A DNA stretch of 64,000 nt from Proteiniclasticum sp043951855 (lineage in GTDB: Bacteria; Bacillota; Clostridia; Clostridiales; Clostridiaceae). The DNA is taken from the NCBI RefSeq assembly GCF_043951855.1, contig NZ_JBINJW010000011.1:22659-86658 (forward strand), in the 5' to 3' direction. The notes under the pieces were generated by a model. It did no database searches. It worked only from the letters and a program-made list of their open reading frames with translations, and was not told the origin of the DNA. Numbering within the stretch: the stretch's first letter is position 1; each line of letters begins with the position of its first letter. This document shows positions 16,897 to 24,201 of the stretch, in pieces. Both the position numbers and the translations under genes were made by a program.

Positions 16897-18093
16897 TTAT
16901 CCGATCCCTTGAGACATATTTAATATTGGAACAGCGATCGCGATGACGATGAATCCGACCACACCTCCTATGATGATGATCATCACAGGCTCGATTTTCG
17001 CCACAAGTTTATTCAGGGAATATTCCACTTCTCTGTCATAAATTGCAGCCAGTTTGTAGAGCATTTCATCCAGCTGCCCCGTCTCCTGTCCTACTCTCAT
17101 GAGTCCATAGACCATCGGATCAAAAAGCTTCTCTTCCTGAAAAGCATCAGACATGGTCAGTCCGTTGATGATTCTTCTGATAGCCTGATCAAACCCCTTT
17201 TCGAGGTGACGGTTTCTCAGTATGTTTTTCGTGGAATCCAGTGCTTCAAGCACCGGTACACCGGATTTAAGAAACACACCTAGACTTCTTGCCATACGGG
17301 AAATGATCACCTGCTTGCTTAAGATTCCTATGACCGGAAGACTCAGTAGCAGACTGTCTTTGAAGATCACAAATCTCGGATTTCTCCAGAGAATCATCAG
17401 CATGATGACAAACAGAACCGCAATCCCGAAAATCAGAAGCGTGTTGTTCTGGAAGAATCCGGTCATGGCGAGCAGCATTCTGGTGGCCACAGGCAGGTTT
17501 TCCATATCCGAGAAGAGATCCGCAAAGGAAGGCACTACAAAATACACAAAGAAGAGTATCGTTGCGAGCGTAGCCCCTACCAGTATCTTAGGATATACCG
17601 TTGCAGTCTTCACCTTGTTCCTGATGGCGATATCTCTCTGGTAGTACTCTTCCATGTTGAGAAGAATGTTATCCAGTTCCCCTGTTGACTCCCCCACCTT
17701 CACCATATCCACGATAAGCTGAGGAAAATCTTCTGTGGCTTCCATGGATGTGGAAAGAGACTCTCCTTTTCTCACGTTTTCCAGAATCTTCCCGTAGACC
17801 TTTCTGATTTCCTTGTTAGTGGACTGCTGCTCCAGGATTTCAAGGCTCAGCATGATATTCACCCCTGATCTGATCATCAGCGCCATATGTCCGCAGAAGT
17901 TCACCAGTTCCTGATCACGGAATCTCTTTTTCGGGGTGAAGAGATCTCTTGGTTCTTCCTTCTCTTCTATACTGATTGGTGTCACATTCAGATTTCTGAT
18001 TCTTTCATTTACAGTAACGGGGTCAGGTCCAAGCATGGTCCCTTTGACCATCTGACGATTGGTATCCCATCCTCTATATTTATAAATCGGCAT
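16897..18093 (-). CDS. pilC: Type IV pilus platform protein PilC (GspF family)
   Basis: The 398-residue membrane protein carries the duplicated type II secretion F domain: GHMALMIRSGVNIMLSLEIL (first copy) and ARSLGVFLKSGVPVLEALDS (second copy), with three membrane segments (about 170-195, 215-240 and 370-395). PilC is the rotor-like platform that couples ATPase motion to pilin insertion and removal. Length and order are typical. It starts 11 bases after pilB. Confidence 0.93.
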   Translation of the reverse strand: MPIYKYRGWDTNRQMVKGTMLGPDPVTVNERIRNLNVTPISIEEKEEPRDLFTPKKRFRDQELVNFCGHMALMIRSGVNIMLSLEILEQQSTNKEIRKVYGKILENVRKGESLSTSMEATEDFPQLIVDMVKVGESTGELDNILLNMEEYYQRDIAIRNKVKTATVYPKILVGATLATILFFVYFVVPSFADLFSDMENLPVATRMLLAMTGFFQNNTLLIFGIAVLFVIMLMILWRNPRFVIFKDSLLLSLPVIGILSKQVIISRMARSLGVFLKSGVPVLEALDSTKNILRNRHLEKGFDQAIRRIINGLTMSDAFQEEKLFDPMVYGLMRVGQETGQLDEMLYKLAAIYDREVEYSLNKLVAKIEPVMIIIIGGVVGFIVIAIAVPILNMSQGIG

Positions 18094-18104
18094 ACTCCAT
18101 CCCC

Positions 18105-19769
18105 CTACAGTGTTGTTCTCATTAGTTCCTCTATGGTGGTATCTCCTGCAAGAACCTTGGATACGCAGGATTCCTTGAGGCTTTCCATTCCGGATTTCAT
18201 GGCATATCTTTCAATTTCAAGATCGGACGCATCTTCCACAATGAGTCTCTTGATCTCATCATCCAGTTCCAGCACCTCAAAAACCGCAACTCTGCCCTTG
18301 TATCCCTTCATATTGCAGGAGGGACATCCCACGGATTTCTTCAGCATCACATCTTCTGTGATGCCCAGGATCTTCTTCTCGTGAGCAGATGCCGGCTCAT
18401 TCTTCGCACAGACCGGACAAACCTTGCGGACCAGTCTCTGTGATATGACACCTGCAAGTGTGGAAGCCAGAAGATACGGCTGAATATCCATATCCTTCAG
18501 TCTGGAAATGGTGGAAACCGCATTGTTGGTATGGATGGTGGAAAACACCAGGTGACCTGTCAATGCCGCTCTTATGGAAATCTCTGCAGTCTCCTGGTCA
18601 CGAATCTCCCCGACAAGAACTATGTCAGGGTCCTGACGAAGAATGCTTCTCAGACCATCGGCAAAAGTGAATCCGATCTTGTTGTTCACCTGCATCTGAT
18701 TGACGCCTTCCAGATTGTATTCCACCGGGTCTTCTATGGTGACGATGTTCTTTCGGACATCATTGACTTCGTTGATGAAACTGTACAGCGTTGTCGTCTT
18801 TCCTGATCCGGTGGGACCACACATAAGAACGATGCCGTAAGGCTTTCTTATGGTCCTCTGGATGATTTCATTCTCACGTTCCTTGAACCCCAATCTGGAC
18901 AGGTTCAGCAGGGCATCATCTTTGCTGAGCAGTCTGATTACGATCTTTTCTCCATAGATGGTCGGCACAATGGAGACACGCATATCCACGAACTTCCCGC
19001 TGGCTCGATAGAGAAACCTTCCATCCTGGGGTATTCTCTTTTCCGATATATTCATATTGGACATGATCTTCACGATGCTTACAACGGGCTCCAGGATCTG
19101 GATATCCGAACGGAGAATTTCTTCAAGGAATCCGTCCACACGATATCGAACCCTTATTTCCGCATCTTCAGGTTCAATGTGCACGTCAGAGGCTTTATAG
19201 ATAATGGCATTTTCCAGCACTGTGTTGATGAACTGGATAATAGGTGCATCCTGATTGAGCTCTGTCTCCAGTTTTTCCACCTGGTTTCTAGACATGACAA
19301 CGGATCTCTGGAAAACCTCTGCCGCTTTCTGGGCTTTTTCCTTGTCATAGTATTTTTCAATATTGCGCAGAACCTGATCCTGAGAAGAAATTGCGGGCTT
19401 AATGACGTATCCCGTCGCAAGACGGATGTCATCAATGGCAAAGTAGTTGGATGGGTCACTCATGGCCACCAGGAGTTCTCCGTTATCCAGTCTTACAGGT
19501 ACTGCAATGTACTTTCTCGCCAGTTTCTCTGGAAGAACTCTTATGACTTCCTGCTTAATATGAATCTCATCCAGGTCAAGCATGGGGATATTCAGCTGCC
19601 TTTTGATGGCAGTGAGGATTTCGTCATAGGAGACCATTCCCTGATTGACAAGGATGTCCCCCAGCTTTTCTTCCGTCTTTTTCTGTATATCCAGTGCCAG
19701 CTTCAGCTGTTCATCGCTGATCAGCCCTTCCGAACTCAGTATTTCTCCTAGCCTTTTCTTAACTGCCAT
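18105..19769 (-). CDS. pilB: Pilus extension ATPase PilB with N-terminal MshEN-type c-di-GMP-binding region
   Basis: The 554-residue hexameric motor drives pilus extension. Residues 4-60 hold two MshEN-like blocks: RLGEILSSEGLISDEQL ending LALDIQ, and KLGDILVNQGMVSYDEI ending IKRQLNIP. This is the known c-di-GMP-binding motif of MshE-type ATPases. The core has Walker A GPTGSGKTTTLYS (about 315-327), the Asp-box ILRQDPDIVLVGEIRDQETA and the His-box HTNNA. A four-cysteine zinc site (VCPVCAKN, then GCPSCNMKG) lies at about 448-485. All catalytic residues are present. The neighbours are the PilV-like prepilin upstream and pilC downstream. Confidence 0.94.
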   Translation of the reverse strand: MAVKKRLGEILSSEGLISDEQLKLALDIQKKTEEKLGDILVNQGMVSYDEILTAIKRQLNIPMLDLDEIHIKQEVIRVLPEKLARKYIAVPVRLDNGELLVAMSDPSNYFAIDDIRLATGYVIKPAISSQDQVLRNIEKYYDKEKAQKAAEVFQRSVVMSRNQVEKLETELNQDAPIIQFINTVLENAIIYKASDVHIEPEDAEIRVRYRVDGFLEEILRSDIQILEPVVSIVKIMSNMNISEKRIPQDGRFLYRASGKFVDMRVSIVPTIYGEKIVIRLLSKDDALLNLSRLGFKERENEIIQRTIRKPYGIVLMCGPTGSGKTTTLYSFINEVNDVRKNIVTIEDPVEYNLEGVNQMQVNNKIGFTFADGLRSILRQDPDIVLVGEIRDQETAEISIRAALTGHLVFSTIHTNNAVSTISRLKDMDIQPYLLASTLAGVISQRLVRKVCPVCAKNEPASAHEKKILGITEDVMLKKSVGCPSCNMKGYKGRVAVFEVLELDDEIKRLIVEDASDLEIERYAMKSGMESLKESCVSKVLAGDTTIEELMRTTL

Positions 19770-19789
19770 GGTTACCTCCGCTGTTTGTA

Positions 19790-20110
19790 TTATTCAGAAC
19801 TCTTGTCCTTATACTTAAAATAGTCAATAAACACATCCGGTTCTACCGTCCCAGATGCTCTGTATTTATCCATGTCGATTTCGATGATATCCTCTTCTAT
19901 GCGGAATGTCATGCGTCCCACACCGCTGCGCTCCAATGAATCATTTTCGATTGCAGATTGCAGTTCAAATAGCTGTACCGAATCATCCTGTCCCGATTTC
20001 ACATTATTCGAGCTGATCATGAACAGCGGTAGAGCAGAAACGGCGATTAATGCCACGATAGAGATTGCAATCAGAGCTTCCAGCAAGGAAAACCCCTTTA
20101 ATTTTTTCAT
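19790..20110 (-). CDS. PilV-like minor prepilin
   Basis: A 106-residue prepilin starting MKKLKGFSLLEALIAISIVAL, with the G-F cleavage site and Glu5 expected of class III prepilins. The ATG at 20110 is chosen over one at 20128 because TAGGTGAG lies just before it and the previous gene's TAG is at 20119-20121, so translation is probably coupled (eight bases apart). It is shorter than the major pilin and fits the PilV/ComGE-type minor pilins that form the tip complex. Confidence 0.85.
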   Translation of the reverse strand: MKKLKGFSLLEALIAISIVALIAVSALPLFMISSNNVKSGQDDSVQLFELQSAIENDSLERSGVGRMTFRIEEDIIEIDMDKYRASGTVEPDVFIDYFKYKDKSSE

Positions 20111-20118
20111 ATACTCAC

Positions 20119-21315
20119 CTATTCCCATGGATTTGAGTTAAACTCAATCACTAAATCGGATAGTTCATCATCAATCAGATCTGATGGGATTTCTGCACTG
20201 ATCCCTTCTGATTGAACAATGCCATTGTTCAAGTATTGAATTGAATTGGCTGCCAGCACGCCGGTGAATACTGCGTTGTTATTGATCTTGAAGCTGTCAA
20301 CAATGGCTACACCAGTGAAATCAGATTGGTTTTTCAGTGCAGCACCCGCATTGGGTGCATATAGAACACCAGTGAAATCAATGCTGTTATTCTCACTGAT
20401 GATATGATCTGAACCGTTATACATCAGCACAAAATTATTGGAATCGTCATTGACAATCTCAGGCTTGCCATTTTCAGCCATCATCAGATGTTCCCGGACA
20501 AATAAATAGATTTTTTTATTGTGCGGATTATTGATTCTTATGGAACCGTCTACGATTAGAGTCCGGACCGCAATATACACGGAGTCATCTTTATTTATGA
20601 AGTTATTGATATTGATCGTCAGCGTATCCTTTTTATCGATGTCAATGGTGTCATAGAAAGCGTTCTGATCAATATTGACTGAGCCAGCCGTTAGATTTCC
20701 AGTCATTTCTCCTTCAGGAAAGTTCTCAACGACAGGATAATCCATTTTAGTTTTTTCGATAACATCCTCTTCAGATATATACTGATGCTGGCCACTTGGG
20801 GGATGCACTATACCTGTCGAATACTCATTGTCAATTAATATGACCGTGTTGTCCCCTGACACTTTAATGGAACCGCTTTTTCTGTAATGCAGGTTCACTG
20901 AGACCTCAGCTGCATGTTTTTCTCTGGTTGCCTTTGAAAGAATCGTAATGGTATCTGCACTGACTGAATCCACCCTGATCTCAAGCTTTCCATCATATTC
21001 AAAGTTCTCCAGCTCCATCTCAATGAAACCTTTGCCAATAATACCATCAATGAAGGACATCGTTTTTTCATTGTACGTGTCAGGATATACGTCTTTATAC
21101 GTATCCGGAAGATCAACAAGATACTCCGCAAAAGTGTCTGCACCGGATTTCGCTACATAATAAAGTTTAGATCTTTCCACTTGACTTCTGCTTTGCGTGA
21201 TCTGAAATCCACCAACTGACACAAAGGTGATCCCTAACAGCATCAATACCGAAAAAAAGATCAGCACAACAGGTAAGATTATTCCATTCTGTTTGCAGTG
21301 TGCATTTTTCTTCAT
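20119..21315 (-). CDS. PilX-like pilus tip or assembly protein
   Basis: The 398-residue protein has a basic start, then GIILPVVLIFFSVLMLLGITF, a PilX-type N-terminus in which the usual G-F/E5 signal is absent, followed by a long region of beta-rich repeats (FTGVLYAPNAGAALKNQ, FTGVAIVDSF, FTGVLAANSI). This layout matches the PilX N-terminal domain proteins with a C-terminal beta-helix-like part found in monoderm pilus loci. It may be a tip adhesin; that is inferred. The second of two adjacent ATGs (21315) has the better spacing from GGGAGG. Confidence 0.75.
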   Translation of the reverse strand: MKKNAHCKQNGIILPVVLIFFSVLMLLGITFVSVGGFQITQSRSQVERSKLYYVAKSGADTFAEYLVDLPDTYKDVYPDTYNEKTMSFIDGIIGKGFIEMELENFEYDGKLEIRVDSVSADTITILSKATREKHAAEVSVNLHYRKSGSIKVSGDNTVILIDNEYSTGIVHPPSGQHQYISEEDVIEKTKMDYPVVENFPEGEMTGNLTAGSVNIDQNAFYDTIDIDKKDTLTININNFINKDDSVYIAVRTLIVDGSIRINNPHNKKIYLFVREHLMMAENGKPEIVNDDSNNFVLMYNGSDHIISENNSIDFTGVLYAPNAGAALKNQSDFTGVAIVDSFKINNNAVFTGVLAANSIQYLNNGIVQSEGISAEIPSDLIDDELSDLVIEFNSNPWE

Positions 21316-21345
21316 CATAACCTCCCGGGTTGTATTGATAGAAGT

Positions 21346-21386
21346 AAGACCACTTCGCTAAGTTTCTCACTCATCGAAGTGGTCTT
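21346..21386 (-). promoter_or_regulatory. Hairpin after the major pilin gene (partial terminator)
   Basis: A perfect 12-bp stem (21346-21357 and 21375-21386, arm AAGACCACTTCG) lies between the major pilin stop and the PilX-like gene. Only a weak T-run follows on the minus strand (TTACTTC). It probably stops most transcripts, so that pilin mRNA greatly exceeds that of the minor and motor genes. Confidence 0.7.
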
Positions 21387-21404
21387 TTAGCCACAATAAA
21401 AGTA

Positions 21405-21854
21405 TTATTCTATTATTGTACCATCAGCAACAAAATTCACTTTTAATCTGTCTGAAAAAACATACACTGTAGAATCAGTTGCTTCTGCTGTTGCACCAGC
21501 TTTTTTAGCAATTGTCGAAGGAGATGCTCCATTAAGGATTTCCACCTTTAGTACTCTTACAGACCCATCAGCATTTGATCCATCTAATTCAAAGGCAGCA
21601 TTCTTTGTTTTATTTCCTGTAAGTCCAGCTAAGTCTAATTTAGTAATGTCTCCATCAGCATTGTTCTGTACGTAATAGGTAAGATCCGCAGTTTCAACCG
21701 ACTTGATTTCAGCTAATACTGCTGTAGCCTTACTGTCATTGATGGCACTTAATGCAACTGGTGTAACCACCGCAGCAAGTACAGCAATAATCGCAATTAC
21801 AATCAGCAGTTCAACCAGTGTAAAACCTTTTTGTTTTTTTCTTAGTTTAATCAT
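21405..21854 (-). CDS. pilA: Major type IV pilin
   Basis: A 149-residue prepilin with a short basic leader and a textbook N-terminus: QKGFTLVELLIVIAIIAVLA, cleaved between G10 and F11 with Glu5 of the mature pilin, a long hydrophobic helix and a small globular head rich in Ala, Ser and Thr with no cysteine pair. It is the major subunit by its place first in its own transcription unit, its own promoter and the following hairpin. GAGAGGAG precedes the ATG. No cysteines means the head is not closed by a D-region disulfide. Confidence 0.9.
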   Translation of the reverse strand: MIKLRKKQKGFTLVELLIVIAIIAVLAAVVTPVALSAINDSKATAVLAEIKSVETADLTYYVQNNADGDITKLDLAGLTGNKTKNAAFELDGSNADGSVRVLKVEILNGASPSTIAKKAGATAEATDSTVYVFSDRLKVNFVADGTIIE

Positions 21855-21855
21855 T

Positions 21856-22020
21856 TTAATAACTCCTCTCTTTGTAAGCTAAATAAAAATAGAGTTTTGT
21901 TTTCAATGTCAACAATTCATTAAAGAATGATTCTAAATCATCATAAGATTCTTTAATTGAATCTACATTAACGCCAAAAATTTCACTCCAACTATTTATC
22001 CAATGTTTATATTCTAGCAC
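21856..22020 (-). other. Open frame in the pilA leader (54 codons from GTG, doubtful)
   Basis: The frame from GTG 22020 to TAA 21856-21858 has no stop and reads like protein (SWSEIFGVNVDSI, SFFNELLTLK), ending two bases before the pilA ATG. There is no ribosome site before the GTG, and the likely pilA promoter lies over its first codons, so transcripts from that promoter would lack its start. It may be a gene remnant, a leader read from pilD readthrough, or chance in AT-rich DNA. Confidence 0.25.
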
Positions 22021-22039
22021 TGAAATTTCTATATATCAA
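22011..22039 (-). promoter_or_regulatory. Promoter of the major pilin gene (extended -10)
   Basis: On the minus strand TTGATA (22034-22039) and TAGAAT (22011-22016) are 17 bases apart, with TGC directly before the -10 box. The predicted transcript starts near 22004 and has a leader of about 150 bases. The leader contains a 10-bp inverted repeat (ATTAAAGAAT with ATTCTTTAAT), which may be a regulatory hairpin. Confidence 0.7.
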
Positions 22040-22286
22040 GCTGAAAATACACTATTCAACAATATTTTCACATCCACAAACCCTTGAGCCTCTATGTTTT
22101 AGGTAACCCCTACCCTAAGCCGGTTTCAGGTCTTCATTTATTATCGTCAGAATTTTTATATGCCTTGATTAAAAATCAAAAACATGATCCAAGGATGAAA
22201 ATCTTGCTTCTTACATGTCGAAGAAAAGTTTAATATCTGCTATTTTTATTATGGAAATATGAACAAAATTGAAAACGGGATTTCAT

Positions 22287-23039
22287 CTATAAATCAAACA
22301 GACTGAAATAGAGATCAAGAAGTTCCTGCCCGATGAACAAGGCCATAAAGAAACCCAGTATGAGAAGAGGACCGAAAGGGATTCCTTCCTTTGCGTGTTT
22401 CTTTTTTCCTGCGATGAGAACCGCCGCAACACCCCCTCCTACCATACTGGTAAGAAAGAATGAAACCACAGTCTGTACGGGACCAAGGACAATCCCTATA
22501 AGTCCCATGATCCAGATATCTCCCATGCCCATGCCTCCCTTAGTCAGGAAGATCACAAGAAGGATGAATATCATGGCAGAGAGCCCCGTTAGAAGAAACG
22601 GTAGGATCTCGATCTCTCTACTAGCTCTTTCCAGAATAATCAGCGCTGCCAGAACCGCTCCAGGCAGAAGGGTTGAAAAATAGACATCCATGGTATCATA
22701 GTCGATCATGGCGATGATGATCATCACAGAAGAAAAGAGGCTGATGAGCACCGCCTCTAGTCCTGATCCGAATTTGAGATAAGCCATAAGATAGATCATT
22801 CCATTCAACCCTTCAATCAGTGGATATCGGATCGAAATCTTCTCGCCGCAGGAAGCGCATCTGCCTCGTAAAAACAGATAGCTCCATACCGGCACCAGAT
22901 GTTTCGCTCTGATTCTGCTTTGGCACTTTCCGCAGGTGCTCGGTGGGTAAGCGATGCTGATGCCCGCTGGCACACGATAAATCACGACATTGAGAAAAGA
23001 ACCGATGATCAGACCGTAGATGAGAAATAAAAATAACAA
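22287..23039 (-). CDS. pilD: Prepilin peptidase/N-methyltransferase PilD
   Basis: The 250-residue membrane aspartyl protease cleaves prepilin leaders and methylates the new N-terminus. It has the N-terminal GSFLNVVIYRVP block, two CxxC pairs (CGKCQ and CASCG, about 37-64) for zinc, and the two catalytic aspartates in AMIDYDTMD (about 109-117) and GMGDIW (about 170). The start is TTG at 23039: AGGAGG lies eight bases upstream. It begins 18 bases after pilT. The 432-bp gap downstream holds the pilA promoter and a 5'-TTAGGGTAGGGG hairpin-like element of unknown role at about 22100-22130. Confidence 0.92.
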   Translation of the reverse strand: MLFLFLIYGLIIGSFLNVVIYRVPAGISIAYPPSTCGKCQSRIRAKHLVPVWSYLFLRGRCASCGEKISIRYPLIEGLNGMIYLMAYLKFGSGLEAVLISLFSSVMIIIAMIDYDTMDVYFSTLLPGAVLAALIILERASREIEILPFLLTGLSAMIFILLVIFLTKGGMGMGDIWIMGLIGIVLGPVQTVVSFFLTSMVGGGVAAVLIAGKKKHAKEGIPFGPLLILGFFMALFIGQELLDLYFSLFDL

Positions 23040-23057
23040 TTCACTTTCCTCCTGACT

Positions 23058-24119
23058 CTACTTCAGCAGTCCTGAAAGCTGCTTTTTCATGGCTTCAGGA
23101 TCCTCTGCATAGCTCACTGCCGTATCTCTTGTGATGATTTTCTCTCTATAGAGCTTCAGAATCGAAGTATCCATGGAGATCATGCCGGATGAAGCCCCTG
23201 TCTGAATCGGCATCTGCAGCATATGCGCTTTCCCATCCCGGATGAGATTTCTCACTGCTGTGGTGCCGGTCATGATTTCAAAAGCAGCAGCCCTGGAGTT
23301 TCCATCCATCCCAGGCACTAGCTTCTGTGAAATCACCCCTTCCAATACCATGGAGAGCTGAACCCTGATCTGAGCCTGCTGATGAGGCGGAAACACATCA
23401 ATGATACGATCCACCGTCTGAGCGGCACCGGATGTATGAAGGGTCGACAAGACAAGGTGTCCGGTCTCAGCAGCCGTGAGCGCCGTGCTGATGGTATCAA
23501 GGTCTCTCATCTCACCCACCAGGATCACATCGGGATCCTGCCTCAAGGAAGCGCGAAGGGCCTGCCCGAACCCCCGGGAATCCCTGGGAATTTCCCGCTG
23601 ACTGATGAGTGATTTCTTATGAGGATGCAGATATTCCACCGGATCCTCCAGCGTGATGATATGAAGCTCCTGCTCTTCATTGATCCTGTCAATGATGGAA
23701 GCAAGTGTCGTGGATTTACCGCTGCCCGTGGGGCCGGTGACCAGAACAAGCCCTTTACGGAGTTTCGTGAAGGTCTCCATGACAGCTGGAAGCCCAAGCT
23801 CCTCGAAGGATGGAACTCCATCTCCTACCATCCGGAAAGCGGCTGCATAGCCCATCCTTTCCCTGAATACATTGACCCTGTATCTTCCGTTTTCATCTGC
23901 ATAGGAGAAATCCGTTTCTCCTTGGGTCAACAGGATCTTTCTTTCCTCTTCAGATAAAAGCTCCTGCACCACCCTATCCATATCCTCCACCTGAAGCGCC
24001 TCTCCCTCCAGAGGAAGAAGTCTTCCATGCAGTCTCATGAGGGGATATGACCCCACCGCCAGATGCACATCAGACGCCTTTTTATTCGTTGCTGTAGCAA
24101 GGATTTCTCGAAGATTCAT
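23058..24119 (-). CDS. pilT: Pilus retraction ATPase PilT
   Basis: The 353-residue hexameric motor drives pilus retraction (twitching, DNA uptake). It has the PilT N-terminal ASDVHLAVGSYPLMRLHG, Walker A VTGPTGSGKSTTLAS (about 128-142), the Asp-box LEDPVEYLH, Walker B SLRQDPDVILVGEMRD, His-box STLHTSGA and the C-terminal region near AIRNLIR-type residues (AVRNLIRDGKAHML). All key residues are present, so the pili are expected to be retractable. It is the first pilus gene and follows an EAL gene by 82 bp on the same strand. Confidence 0.94.
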   Translation of the reverse strand: MNLREILATATNKKASDVHLAVGSYPLMRLHGRLLPLEGEALQVEDMDRVVQELLSEEERKILLTQGETDFSYADENGRYRVNVFRERMGYAAAFRMVGDGVPSFEELGLPAVMETFTKLRKGLVLVTGPTGSGKSTTLASIIDRINEEQELHIITLEDPVEYLHPHKKSLISQREIPRDSRGFGQALRASLRQDPDVILVGEMRDLDTISTALTAAETGHLVLSTLHTSGAAQTVDRIIDVFPPHQQAQIRVQLSMVLEGVISQKLVPGMDGNSRAAAFEIMTGTTAVRNLIRDGKAHMLQMPIQTGASSGMISMDTSILKLYREKIITRDTAVSYAEDPEAMKKQLSGLLK

Positions 24120-24201
24120 CTATTTCCTCCAGTTGCTTGTGTTTTCTGTCATCTTTGTGTCTCTTGCAATTCAGGCTATGCTTTCATCGCCTTCGCCCTA
24201 T

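Noticed and set aside
21860..22286. A c-di-GMP riboswitch before the major pilin
   Set aside because: I looked for the GEMM-I blocks (CACGCA, GGGCAAACC, ACGCAAAGCC) and what I recall of the class II core on both strands of this gap and of the gaps before the EAL and GGDEF genes; none is present. The TTAGGGTAGGGGTTACCTAA stretch near 22110 only looks alike at its end.
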